Below, in pieces: positions 53,431 to 61,210 of a stretch of DNA of 64,000 nt. Under the pieces are notes generated by a model, which did not search any database, was not told the DNA's origin, and saw only the letters and a list, made by a program, of their open reading frames with translations. The stretch lies in assembly GCF_902729405.1 (NCBI RefSeq), contig NZ_LR746496.1:3100001-3164000 (forward strand), written 5' to 3'. The position numbers and the translations under genes are program-made. Within the stretch, counting starts at the first letter, position 1, and each line of letters begins with the position of its first letter. The stretch comes from Acididesulfobacillus acetoxydans. Its GTDB lineage: Bacteria; Bacillota; Desulfitobacteriia; Desulfitobacteriales; Desulfitobacteriaceae.

Positions 53431-53488
53431 AGCGTCCGGCTCTTTGATAATTGACATCTGAGCACTATCATTTCACTGCCTGCGAACA

Positions 53489-53766
53489 TTAAGCTGCTTT
53501 GCGTTTGTAAACCCTCATTGCGAATAGATACGCGACAACAAGAATGCCAAGACACCAAGAGAGCGCGATCCAAATATCATTGCCGACAGGCCTTCCTCCA
53601 GATACTGCGTAGTCAGGAATACCGTCGTGCCGCCGTTAGCCAGCTCTTTGACAACCTTCCAAACCTCGATGCGCCCCTCGGGGTCAAGCCCGGTGGTCGG
53701 CTCGTCGAGGAAAATAAGCCGGGGTTTGCCGATTAGGCTCATGGCGATGTCGAGCCTGCGGCGCAC
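53489..53766 (-). pseudogene. Deletion-fused remnant of a DrrA/DrrB-type ABC transporter
   Basis: The upstream half is the end of an ATPase domain ([44 protein letters not shown]). It then runs in a shifted frame into the last 30 residues of an ABC-2 permease ([32 protein letters not shown], stop). The Walker A region and most of the permease are gone. A drug-export pair reduced by deletion. Confidence 0.75.
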
Positions 53767-53937
53767 CCAATCCGGAAACTACAGAGAAAACCGCCAGGCA
53801 AAGTGCCTTTCCAGTGGCATGGCTCAGACGGTAATAATGGCGTCGTTCTAATAAGATCCGGATCCTTGTTAGTAAATCGGGGACTTCCGAATCCAAAAGT
53901 TCCTCGGGAGAAGTTGGTTGAGGGTCTCTACGAGCTA

Positions 53938-54184
53938 TCAAGAAACTTGGGGTAATGAAGACCTAAGAAATCGCAACCAGTTCGTACTTAATACCGCTTC
54001 ACTAACATCTGCAGGCACAACGGAGCCTGCCTTATACAAGTCTGCCACAGTGTTTATTTCCCGGGGGCTCTCTTCGAGCCCCAATCCTCCATCCAAATCA
54101 GACCCAATTCCCAAGTGATCCCACCCAGTCATGCTTGCAATATATGTCGCATGTCGCTTCCAATGGTCGTTCAGCGCGACGGTA
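53938..54184 (-). pseudogene. Fragment of membrane dipeptidase (peptidase M19)
   Basis: Continuous minus-strand reading VALNDHWKRHATYIASMTGW then DHLGIGSDLDGGLGLEESP, INTVADLYKAG and STNWLRFLRSSLPQ, stop. DHLGIGSD-DGG is the metal-site motif of renal-type dipeptidases (usually over 300 residues). Only the C-terminal fourth remains. Confidence 0.75.
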
Positions 54185-54522
54185 ATAGATTGAGAGACCT
54201 CGCTTCATTGGTCAGAGATCCGGGAACAAAAAGACTGAAGGGACCTCAGCGTGTGCTACGATTGGCCCAGTGGAGCGATCAGCCTCGGCGGAAACCGAAG
54301 TTGCACTTATACACCCGTAGGTTTTACCCTTTCGGATATGCTGAAAAAGACCGCCACATTTCTAGGCGGCCTCTTCCGTTTCCTTCTCTTATTTTCCCAG
54401 GGGCAACCAGGTGCAGCGTCCGGGATCTCTTTTCAGGCCAGTGAACAAAATCGGTCTCTTCTCCAACCCGCTTCCTCTAAGAATTTGAATGATTGGGCTG
54501 CGCTGAACCGGGCCGTCCGCCC

Positions 54523-54807
54523 TTACTGGCTCAGCTTCATGATCGTTTCAATGGCTTTGTTGAGAATTTCCTGCTGGTTTTCCCCTTTTTCCAGCGCATC
54601 CACCAGACACGTATTGGCATAACGCTGGGCAACGACCGCAGACACTTTCTGAATAGATGACCGGATAGCCAAAAGCTGCACAAGAATTTCCTCACAGGTC
54701 TTGTCTTCTTCAATCATGCGCTCAACACCGGAAATATGGCCCCGGGTTGTCTTAAGCCGAGTCAGGATTTCCTTGCTTTCCGTGGGGTCAACGCTGTGCA
54801 CCTGCAC
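54523..54807 (-). CDS. CsoR/CstR-family transcriptional repressor
   Basis: 94 residues, all helical: TRLKTTRGHISGVERMIEEDKTCEEILVQLLAIRSSIQK and VAQRYANTCLVDAL. The two family cysteines are present (C38 and C67), but the His that binds copper in CsoR, four residues before the second Cys, is Tyr63. A Cys pair without the His is the pattern of CstR-type persulfide sensors, so sulfane sulfur rather than copper may be the signal. No target gene adjoins it; the dipeptidase and ABC remnants lie downstream. Intact, with a ribosome site GGGAGGTAG upstream. Confidence 0.85.
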   Translation of the reverse strand: MQVHSVDPTESKEILTRLKTTRGHISGVERMIEEDKTCEEILVQLLAIRSSIQKVSAVVAQRYANTCLVDALEKGENQQEILNKAIETIMKLSQ

Positions 54808-54845
54808 TACCTCCCTTTTCCGAGCAAAGCTTGTGCCAAAAAAAC

Positions 54846-55433
54846 TTAGGGATTTTTATAAAGCATAATATACTTTTGATAGCTTTTCAAGACGCGCAAC
54901 ACGTATTCCCGGGTCTCCCCGAATGGTATGTCCCCCACCTGGACATGCTTCGGATCAATCTGCCCCGAACGAATCCATTGGCGCACATGTCCTTTCCCCG
55001 CGTTGTAAGCCGCCATTGTCAATACTACATTTCCCGAGAATTCTTTCTCCAGACTTGCCAAATACCAGGTCCCGTACTGAATATTCTTTTCCGGCTCCAG
55101 CAGATCACGCTCCCTGTACCCCTTGTCACCCAGGCTGTGCGCAATCGAACTCGCCGTCGCCGGCATAAGCTGCATCAAGCCCAGCGCCCCTTTGCGTGAC
55201 TCCGATTGCGGCAAGAAGCGGCTTTCCTCCCGAATGACGGCAATGACCAACAACGGATCGACGCCATAGTCGTGCGCATACTCGTCCACAAGGGCCCGGT
55301 TCGGAAAGGGGTAAAAAATACGCTCAACAGGCGGCGACTGCCAGAGCGCCCAGCCTGCCACCGCAATGAGCACCAGGACCACAATCAACCTAGGCAAGGC
55401 GTTCCCTCTCGAATTCGTCCTCTTTTTAGCCAT
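54846..55433 (-). CDS. Lytic transglycosylase (SLT domain)
   Basis: 195 residues: a basic cytoplasmic N-terminus, one membrane anchor (LPRLIVVLVLIAVAGWALW), then the SLT domain with VIREESRFLPQSESRKGALGLMQLMP (catalytic Glu), EKNIQYGTWYLASL and LTMAAYNAGKGHVRQW. It cleaves glycan strands to anhydro-muramyl ends outside the membrane. ATG 55433 follows GAGGAG. It lies just upstream of the CsoR/CstR gene with the same orientation and 38 bases between. Confidence 0.93.
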   Translation of the reverse strand: MAKKRTNSRGNALPRLIVVLVLIAVAGWALWQSPPVERIFYPFPNRALVDEYAHDYGVDPLLVIAVIREESRFLPQSESRKGALGLMQLMPATASSIAHSLGDKGYRERDLLEPEKNIQYGTWYLASLEKEFSGNVVLTMAAYNAGKGHVRQWIRSGQIDPKHVQVGDIPFGETREYVLRVLKSYQKYIMLYKNP

Positions 55434-55562
55434 CACATCTCCTCACGCACTCGTTCACTGCTCCGCACCTGCTCACCAAAATTTGGCACTCAATGTTCGT
55501 TTGCCGTTACCTTGAGCCAAACATGAGACTCCAGCTTCCACAAATAGGAGTGATGCTCGTGT

Positions 55563-56186
55563 CTAAGGCAATGGGCCCGTAGTCACGAGGCCTCGCTCTG
55601 CCAGGGTACGCCAGTACTCCACCAGCTGATTTTCGGTCTCGCTCCAGTCCCCGGAATTATCAATCATGACATCCGCCAGCTTGCGCTTGTCATCGAGCGG
55701 CATCTGGGCCGCCAGTCTGGCTAAAATATCAGCCCGTGTCCAACCGTCGCGGCGCCGGACCCTTTCAATTTGGACCTCAACCGGAACCCAAATAAGCAAA
55801 GTCTCCTGAACATTCCCTCGTAAATTCTTTTCAAAGAGAAGGGGAACATCCCAAATGGCCAGCCTGTGACCGCAGTCTTCCAGAGTTCGCATTTCTTCCA
55901 GCCGCAGGCGTTCGATCCGCGGATAGACAATTCCCTCCAGAGCCTCACGAGCCTGAACGTCCGCAAACACGACCCTTGCTAGCTTCCGGCGCTCCACTTG
56001 CCCGTCCTCCGCTATGACCTTGGGTCCGAAAGCTTGCCGGATCATCGTCACAGTCTCCGCGTCTCCTTGCAAAAGCCGTCTAACCATGGCATCCGCATCC
56101 AGGACCGGGATCCCGTGTTCTCTCAACCAGCGTGCCACACTCGATTTGCCGCTGCCTATACCTCCGGTTAAGCCGATGAGCCACAT
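55563..56186 (-). CDS. coaE: Dephospho-CoA kinase
   Basis: 207 residues: WLIGLTGGIGSGKSSVARWL (P-loop), VLDADAMVRRLL (substrate Asp), FEKNLRGN-like lid region LLFEKNLRG, and VQIERVRRRDGWTRADILARLAAQMPLDDKR. It adds the 3'-phosphate in the last step of coenzyme A synthesis. Together with fpg and polA nearby it follows the familiar Firmicute order polA-fpg-coaE, with the lytic transglycosylase gene next and extra genes inserted between. Confidence 0.95.
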   Translation of the reverse strand: MWLIGLTGGIGSGKSSVARWLREHGIPVLDADAMVRRLLQGDAETVTMIRQAFGPKVIAEDGQVERRKLARVVFADVQAREALEGIVYPRIERLRLEEMRTLEDCGHRLAIWDVPLLFEKNLRGNVQETLLIWVPVEVQIERVRRRDGWTRADILARLAAQMPLDDKRKLADVMIDNSGDWSETENQLVEYWRTLAERGLVTTGPLP

Positions 56187-56323
56187 CTTATCTCACCCCA
56201 AGCTCCCAATTGCCATCTTCCCTGGGCCGAGGCCAGGGGGTCAAGAACCAAAACCTACAGTTGACTCGCTGTCAACTCGTTCCCAAATGTCAGTCTCTTT
56301 CCTGACTCAGGCAGCCTCTGGGC

Positions 56324-58180
56324 TCAACCTTCTCCCAGTTCCGTCCAAGCTTGAAGCATTTCCTCCACTTGAGCCCGGGTCTCTTCACACGCTTGATGCA
56401 GTGCCATGGCCCTCTCATAATCGGCCGCGCATCCGACCAATTCTTCTTCCAGCGAGTGCAGCTTCGCTTCCAAGGCCGCGATACCATCCTCCAGCTCGCG
56501 CACCTTTTTCTCTCTTTTTTGCTCCTCCCGGGACATCCTCTGCTCCTGTCCCCGCGTCTGCCGGGCCGCCTGCACCTCCCGCCGGACCCCGCTCCCGACC
56601 GCCAAACGCTCCGCCTGCTTGGCTTCCAGATAGTGCGTATAGTTACCGTCATAAACTCTTAATCCGTCGGGAAACAATTCCGCGATTTTGCCGGCCAGTT
56701 TGTCCAGGAAATAGCGATCGTGGGAGACGGCCAGAATCGTTCCCTCGTAATCGAGCAGAGCCTCCTCCAAAACCTCCCGCGTCTCCGCGTCCAAATGGTT
56801 GGTCGGTTCGTCCAAAAGGAGAAAATTTCCCTGTACCAGAAACAGTTTGCACAAGGCTAAGCGGCTTTTCTCGCCGCCGCTGAGGACCGAAACCGGCTTA
56901 AAAACTTCTTCTTGCTGAAAACCATAACGGGCCAAAAGAGAACGAATTTCCGGGTCATAAAGGGAGGAAGCCTGGCGAATTTCGTCAATGACCGTATTGG
57001 CTGGATTTAACCCTTCATGCTCCTGCGAATAATAACCCAGTATGACATTAGCTCCTATCCGGATCATACCACGATAGGGTAACTTGTGCAAAACCGCTTT
57101 CAGGAGGGAAGTTTTGCCGACCCCATTCCTGCCCAGCAAGGCCACCCGTTCTCCTCGCCGCAGGCTGAGGTCCACTCCGGAAAAAAGCACCTTTTCGCCA
57201 AAGCTTAGGGCCAGTCCCTGCACGTCCAGCACCCGATCGCCGCTCCGCCCCGCCACACTCAAAGCAACCCCGAGCTCACGGGCGGATTTTTTCCTCTGCA
57301 CCGGAACTATCCGTTGCAATTGCGTTTCCCGCCCCCGAGCCTGCCTGGCATTCACTCCGGCTTTGTTTCGGCGGATATACTCCTCAAGATGGGCGATTTT
57401 TTTCGCCACGCGCTCGGCTTCGCGCGCCATCGTCTTCTCGGCCAGGGCCCGCTGCAGTTCGTACTCCGAATAGTTTCCCTTGTATTCTTGCAACTCCCCC
57501 TGTTCCAGGTGCAAGATCCTGTGCACGACTCGGTTGAGAAAATAACGGTCATGCGAGACCACGAGGACGGTTCCCGCGTACTCCCGCAGGTAATTTTCCA
57601 ACCACTCCAGGGCCGCAATGTCCAGGTGATTGGTCGGTTCATCCAGCACCAGGATCTCCGGCGAGCGCAAGAGGAGTTTTGCCAGAGCCAGGCGTGTTTT
57701 CTGCCCGCCGCTCAAGTGCCGGATGGGCACTTCTCTCTCCTCGCTCAAATCCAAACCGGCTAGAATCCTGCGCACCTGCGCCTCAAGGGCATACCCTCCC
57801 TGCCTTTCAAAGGCTTCGGTCAGAGCCGCGTAATGTTCCATCATTTTCTCGTCGGGTCGGGACATTTGAGTTTCCAAGGTGCGCAGCTCTTCCCCCATAC
57901 GAATCAGATCAGACCGTTCGGCCAGCATCCCGGCCCATACCGTTTCCTCTCCCTCCAGGACAGGATTCTGGGGTAAAAAGCCGACCGAACCCGTAACATA
58001 AACCTGTCCGCTCTCCAGCGGCCACTCTCCCAGGCAAGCCTTGAGCAAAGTCGTTTTGCCGGCGCCGTTCGGCCCGACCAGCCCGACTTTATCCCCAGGT
58101 TCAAGTGCAAAGGTCGCTTGCCGGAAAAGTGCCACACCTGAGACATCCACCCCGCACCCCCGACAATATAAAATGCTCAT
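56324..58180 (-). CDS. ABC-F ATPase
   Basis: 618 residues, two ABC domains: GPNGAGKTT, LSGGQKTRLALAKLLL, LVLDEPTNHLD; then GRNGVGKTS, LSGGEKSRLALCKLF, LLLDEPTNHLD. Between them lies the P-site tRNA interaction linker (rich in Arg/Lys/Glu). The C-terminal 100 residues form a charged coiled coil. No membrane parts. A translation or ribosome-associated ATPase; antibiotic protection cannot be judged from sequence. Intact and separate from the plus-strand promoter region to its right. Confidence 0.92.
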   Translation of the reverse strand: MSILYCRGCGVDVSGVALFRQATFALEPGDKVGLVGPNGAGKTTLLKACLGEWPLESGQVYVTGSVGFLPQNPVLEGEETVWAGMLAERSDLIRMGEELRTLETQMSRPDEKMMEHYAALTEAFERQGGYALEAQVRRILAGLDLSEEREVPIRHLSGGQKTRLALAKLLLRSPEILVLDEPTNHLDIAALEWLENYLREYAGTVLVVSHDRYFLNRVVHRILHLEQGELQEYKGNYSEYELQRALAEKTMAREAERVAKKIAHLEEYIRRNKAGVNARQARGRETQLQRIVPVQRKKSARELGVALSVAGRSGDRVLDVQGLALSFGEKVLFSGVDLSLRRGERVALLGRNGVGKTSLLKAVLHKLPYRGMIRIGANVILGYYSQEHEGLNPANTVIDEIRQASSLYDPEIRSLLARYGFQQEEVFKPVSVLSGGEKSRLALCKLFLVQGNFLLLDEPTNHLDAETREVLEEALLDYEGTILAVSHDRYFLDKLAGKIAELFPDGLRVYDGNYTHYLEAKQAERLAVGSGVRREVQAARQTRGQEQRMSREEQKREKKVRELEDGIAALEAKLHSLEEELVGCAADYERAMALHQACEETRAQVEEMLQAWTELGEG

Positions 58181-58328
58181 CCTTTTCTGCCAACCTCACT
58201 TATTTCGACTGCTCAAGGATTCTTCTGTAAGAATTCATCTGGCTGCGCCGGCCCCGATTATTGGCGGGAAGTGCGTCATGGCAAAACCGGCCATTCAATA
58301 GTTGGGATATCCACTCTGAGATCCGATC

Positions 58329-58357
58329 TTGACAATACATCGCGTAAGATGTATACT
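58329..58357 (+). promoter_or_regulatory. Sigma-A promoter upstream of marR
   Basis: TTGACA (58329-58334), 17-base spacer, TATACT (58352-58357): near-perfect. It lies about 400 bases before the marR start, with no other plus-strand gene between. Confidence 0.8.
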
Positions 58358-58401
58358 GCGTAATGCATCGCGCGTGATGCATTTCACGAGATGCATCGTG
58401 A
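58335..58401. promoter_or_regulatory. Tandem palindromic operators of the MarR regulator
   Basis: ATACATC-N6-GATGTAT (58335-58354) fills the promoter spacer; ATGCATC-N6-GATGCAT (58363-58382) lies just past the -10; TCACGA-N6-TCGTGA (58384-58401) follows. Two 20-bp sites with the same arm and spacing pattern over a promoter are typical of MarR autoregulation. Confidence 0.65.
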
Positions 58402-58574
58402 TAGATTTAAATATCGTTGCCTGCCTTTTCCGATCATTCGGCCTCGCTGCCGCCCTGACCTGAGTTTTCATCATCTGCGAGTTCCACCTTTACGCGCATG
58501 GAGGTTTGCCCATGAATACATCCTAATAATACACGCTCCCTGAGTTCACCCCTTCGCTCAAGTCACTCAGGGAC

Positions 58575-58720
58575 GCAGCAGTGACTCGAGCGGAGTATTC
58601 CGCCTCGCGTGTTCCACCTCTGGGTATTCCGCCTCATCTCATGGTCCGCCTCGCGTGTTCTGCCTCTGGTATTTCGCCTCATGTTCGACCTCACGTGTTC
58701 TACTTTAGGTTATTTCACCT
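58575..58720. repeat. Degenerate repeats in the marR leader
   Basis: Units such as GTATTCCGCCTCGCGTGTTCCACCTCTGG, GTCCGCCTCGCGTGTTCTGCCTCTGG and TTCGACCTCACGTGTTCTACTTTAGG recur four times with drift. Confidence 0.85.
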
Positions 58721-58761
58721 GATGCATCCCGAGGGCTGCATCGTCACGAAAGGAGCCGGTC

Positions 58762-59259
58762 ATGGAGACTTCGACATTATTACAAGACGCAGAGTTCGTT
58801 CGCCAAACAATCGAACACCTGCAACGCCACTTTGCCAAAAGCATTGAGAGAAAGGCCGAAGAGCAAGGTATTACCGAACCCCAGATGCGCGTTATGACAG
58901 AAGTCGTCGCCCGCCCGGGGGTCAGCATTAAAGAGATCTCTTCCGATCTGGCGATGACTCAGAGCACCGTGTCCGGCGTCGTCGAACGCCTAATCAATAA
59001 AGGCATCCTCAGCAAGCGGTCCAACTCGCGCGATAAACGAGCCGTCCAAGTCTTCCCCACTGAAGCCGTCGTTCAGTTTTTACAGCAGGATCGCCTGGAA
59101 TTTGTCAATGAAGCCGTACTGGCTGCTCTGGACCGCTTGACCCCCGCCGAACAGGCCCTCGTCATACAAGGGCTGCACTTACTCGCCGCTGCGGCAGACC
59201 CGGAGCAAAGAACAGTTCCAACCCAGCCGACGGTAAGTCCTCCGAACTCGGAGGCATAA
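58762..59259 (+). CDS. MarR-family transcriptional regulator
   Basis: 165 residues. Winged helix: EPQMRVMTEVVARPGVSIKEISSDLAMTQSTVSGVVERLINKGIL, wing RSNSRDKRAVQVF, then the dimerisation helices. The C-terminal 20 residues are Pro/Thr rich. The ribosome site AAAGGAG precedes ATG 58762. It likely controls the methyltransferase gene 128 bases downstream and itself through the palindromic promoter upstream. The effector is unknown. Confidence 0.9.
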   Translation: METSTLLQDAEFVRQTIEHLQRHFAKSIERKAEEQGITEPQMRVMTEVVARPGVSIKEISSDLAMTQSTVSGVVERLINKGILSKRSNSRDKRAVQVFPTEAVVQFLQQDRLEFVNEAVLAALDRLTPAEQALVIQGLHLLAAAADPEQRTVPTQPTVSPPNSEA

Positions 59260-59387
59260 ACAACGCCCTGAGAAATCTTGCGGACTTCACAGGATTTAAA
59301 CCGTCCCGAGCAAGAGCCGGCTTGACCGGGAAGATTCATCAGTGAACGTTAAAGATTAAACATTAAAGATTAAACAAGGAGGAAAAC

Positions 59388-59972
59388 ATGACCGCTTCTT
59401 TATTTGATTGGCTTAATTGGTTCTGCTGGGGCCTTTTCGGCCTGGTCTGGATTTTGGGAGCCTTCTATAATTCCTATCAAGCTCCCCAGGTGGCAAAAAA
59501 ACGGTTTCGTTACGATTGGCTCATTTTGGCCGGGCTGGCCTGGTATCTCGACAGCCGTTACGCCCCCCATTATCTCCACCTTTTCCGCTTCTCCCTCCCC
59601 TGGCATCTCCCCTGGCTGGCCTGGCTCGGGACGATTCTTCTCCTCGTGTCCACAGTATTTACCCTTTGGTCCCGCTGGACTCTGGGAAAAATGTGGGCCA
59701 CCAATGCCCAAGTGAAGGCTGAACACCGCCTGGTCACCGGCGGGCCATACCGAATCACGAGACATCCCATTTACACCGGCATTTTAGGTATGATCCTGGG
59801 CTCCGCATTTTCCCTGGGAGAAGCATTCGCCGTGATTTTTGTCCTCGTCCTCATTTTCTTCTTTAACCGGATGCGCTTGGAGGAAAAGTTGATGGTTGAA
59901 ACTTTCGGTGATGAATATTTGGCCTACCGGAAGAGGGTGCCAAAGCTCATTCCCGGCTTAAAACCGCGCTGA
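59388..59972 (+). CDS. Isoprenylcysteine carboxyl methyltransferase (ICMT/PEMT) family membrane protein
   Basis: 194 residues with four or five membrane helices and the family's conserved end: TGGPYRITRHPIYTGILGMILG, then FFNRMRLEEKLMVETFGDEYLAYRKRVPKLIPG. Bacterial members are membrane methyltransferases or related lipid or small-molecule methylases of mostly unknown substrate. GGAGG nine bases before the ATG. It follows marR and may be its target. The RHPIY and EEKL motifs (SAM and substrate binding) are both present. Confidence 0.88.
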   Translation: MTASLFDWLNWFCWGLFGLVWILGAFYNSYQAPQVAKKRFRYDWLILAGLAWYLDSRYAPHYLHLFRFSLPWHLPWLAWLGTILLLVSTVFTLWSRWTLGKMWATNAQVKAEHRLVTGGPYRITRHPIYTGILGMILGSAFSLGEAFAVIFVLVLIFFFNRMRLEEKLMVETFGDEYLAYRKRVPKLIPGLKPR

Positions 59973-60186
59973 CATACCCGTACCTCGGGACCCTGGGGAC
60001 AGGGGCGGGGCAGCGCGCCGATTGGCACCCGGGGCAGTTCGTTTCAGCGGAGGCCGTCATCGTGCCGAGGCAAAACATCGTCACCGGCGTTGTACTGCGA
60101 AAACGCGCACCGTCACCGGTACCGTGCCGGAGAAGAACCTCACCGTCTCCTCGGTCCCCGAGAAATAAACCGCCGGCTTCTCGACC

Positions 60187-61008
60187 TTAGACCTGACAAG
60201 CCGGACAAAAAACAGCCGTCCGCCCCCCCAAGCGCTTGCTGACCAATATCCCCCCGCAGGCGGTGCAAAGTTGTCCTTGCCTCCCGTAGACCTGCAAAGA
60301 ACGTTGAAACTCCCCTTTTCTCCCGTTGGCATCGCGATAATCTCGAAAAGAAGTACCTTGAGCCTCGATGCCGGCCTTCAGGACCTCTTTAATCGCCGCG
60401 GTCAATTTCTCCGCTTCCTCTCTCTCCAGGCTGGCCGCCGGGCGCTCCGGGCTAAGACGTGCCCTGAAAAGAGCTTCGTCCGTGTAAATGTTCCCCAGCC
60501 CGGCCAAGACCCTTTGGTCCAGCAGGGCCGATTTCAAGCAGGTCTTTTTTCCCCTGAGTCTGTTTCGGAGAACGTCCGGCGTAAATTCCTGCTCCAAAGG
60601 TTCCGGCCCCAGGGCAGCCAATCCACGCACCTCATTCACTGCTGCCGACGGCACTGCCAGAATCCGGCCGAACTTGCGCACATCCTGAAAGTGCAGCTCC
60701 CCTTGATTGAGTTCAAAAACCCCACGCGTATGGGGCCCAATCTCTTGACTTGCGGAAAAATAGAGAAGCCTTCCGGTCATGCGCATATGCGCTACCAGGC
60801 TCCAGCCCTCATCCAAATGAATAAGCAGATACTTTCCCCGCCTCTCCAGGCCTTGGATTCGCTTTCCGGTTAGAATTCCCGCGAAATCAAGTTCGCCCCA
60901 GCCTTGGAATGCCCCCGGCCAGATCAGGCGCACCCCTGTCACCCGGGCGTCCGTCAGATGCCCCGCTAACGTGCGCCTAATGGTTTCCACTTCCGGTAAT
61001 TCCGGCAT
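60187..61008 (-). CDS. fpg: Formamidopyrimidine-DNA glycosylase
   Basis: 273 residues. MPELPEVETIRRTLAGHL carries the Pro2 nucleophile and Glu3; GKYLLIHLDEGWSLVAHMRMTG includes the conserved Lys and the His/Met/Arg loop; LAGLGNIYTDEALF is the helix-two-turn-helix; the C-terminal zinc finger is CTACGGILVSKRLGGRTAVFCPAC. It removes 8-oxoguanine and cuts the DNA. The start at the second ATG leaves Pro2 exposed, as required. It sits 202 bases after polA in the usual polA-fpg order. Confidence 0.95.
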   Translation of the reverse strand: MPELPEVETIRRTLAGHLTDARVTGVRLIWPGAFQGWGELDFAGILTGKRIQGLERRGKYLLIHLDEGWSLVAHMRMTGRLLYFSASQEIGPHTRGVFELNQGELHFQDVRKFGRILAVPSAAVNEVRGLAALGPEPLEQEFTPDVLRNRLRGKKTCLKSALLDQRVLAGLGNIYTDEALFRARLSPERPAASLEREEAEKLTAAIKEVLKAGIEAQGTSFRDYRDANGRKGEFQRSLQVYGRQGQLCTACGGILVSKRLGGRTAVFCPACQV

Positions 61009-61210
61009 CATCCTACCTCGCTGTCTTTTTCCTTTTTCGTTTCATGTTACCATTTGCCATCCGAATTTGACTTCGCAGCCATTCGACCTGACTCCCGAGC
61101 CGCGCCTTGGCCTCTGCCGGCCTAAAGTCCTTGTCTTTTTTCTTTTTCCCTGCCGGCGTTTTCTCCGCACCGGCGTTTACTTGGCAATTTACTCGTCTGC
61201 TTGGGACAAT

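Larger units (their letters stand above)
53093..54522. other. 1.4-kb stretch of gene remnants
   Basis: No intact gene. A terminator-like hairpin at 53386-53422, a fused ABC-transporter remnant (53489-53766) and an M19 dipeptidase fragment (53938-54184) are present; the rest (54190-54520) shows no recognisable feature. Confidence 0.6.
58181..58761. other. Intergenic region upstream of marR
   Basis: 581 bases without a gene. The plus-strand promoter with tandem palindromes lies at 58329-58401; a repeat-rich leader follows at 58570-58730. The remainder (58410-58560) shows nothing clear. Confidence 0.6.

Noticed and set aside
60000-60186. Possible small gene between the ICMT-family and fpg genes
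   Set aside because: Open frames are short, have no ribosome site and show no family pattern.
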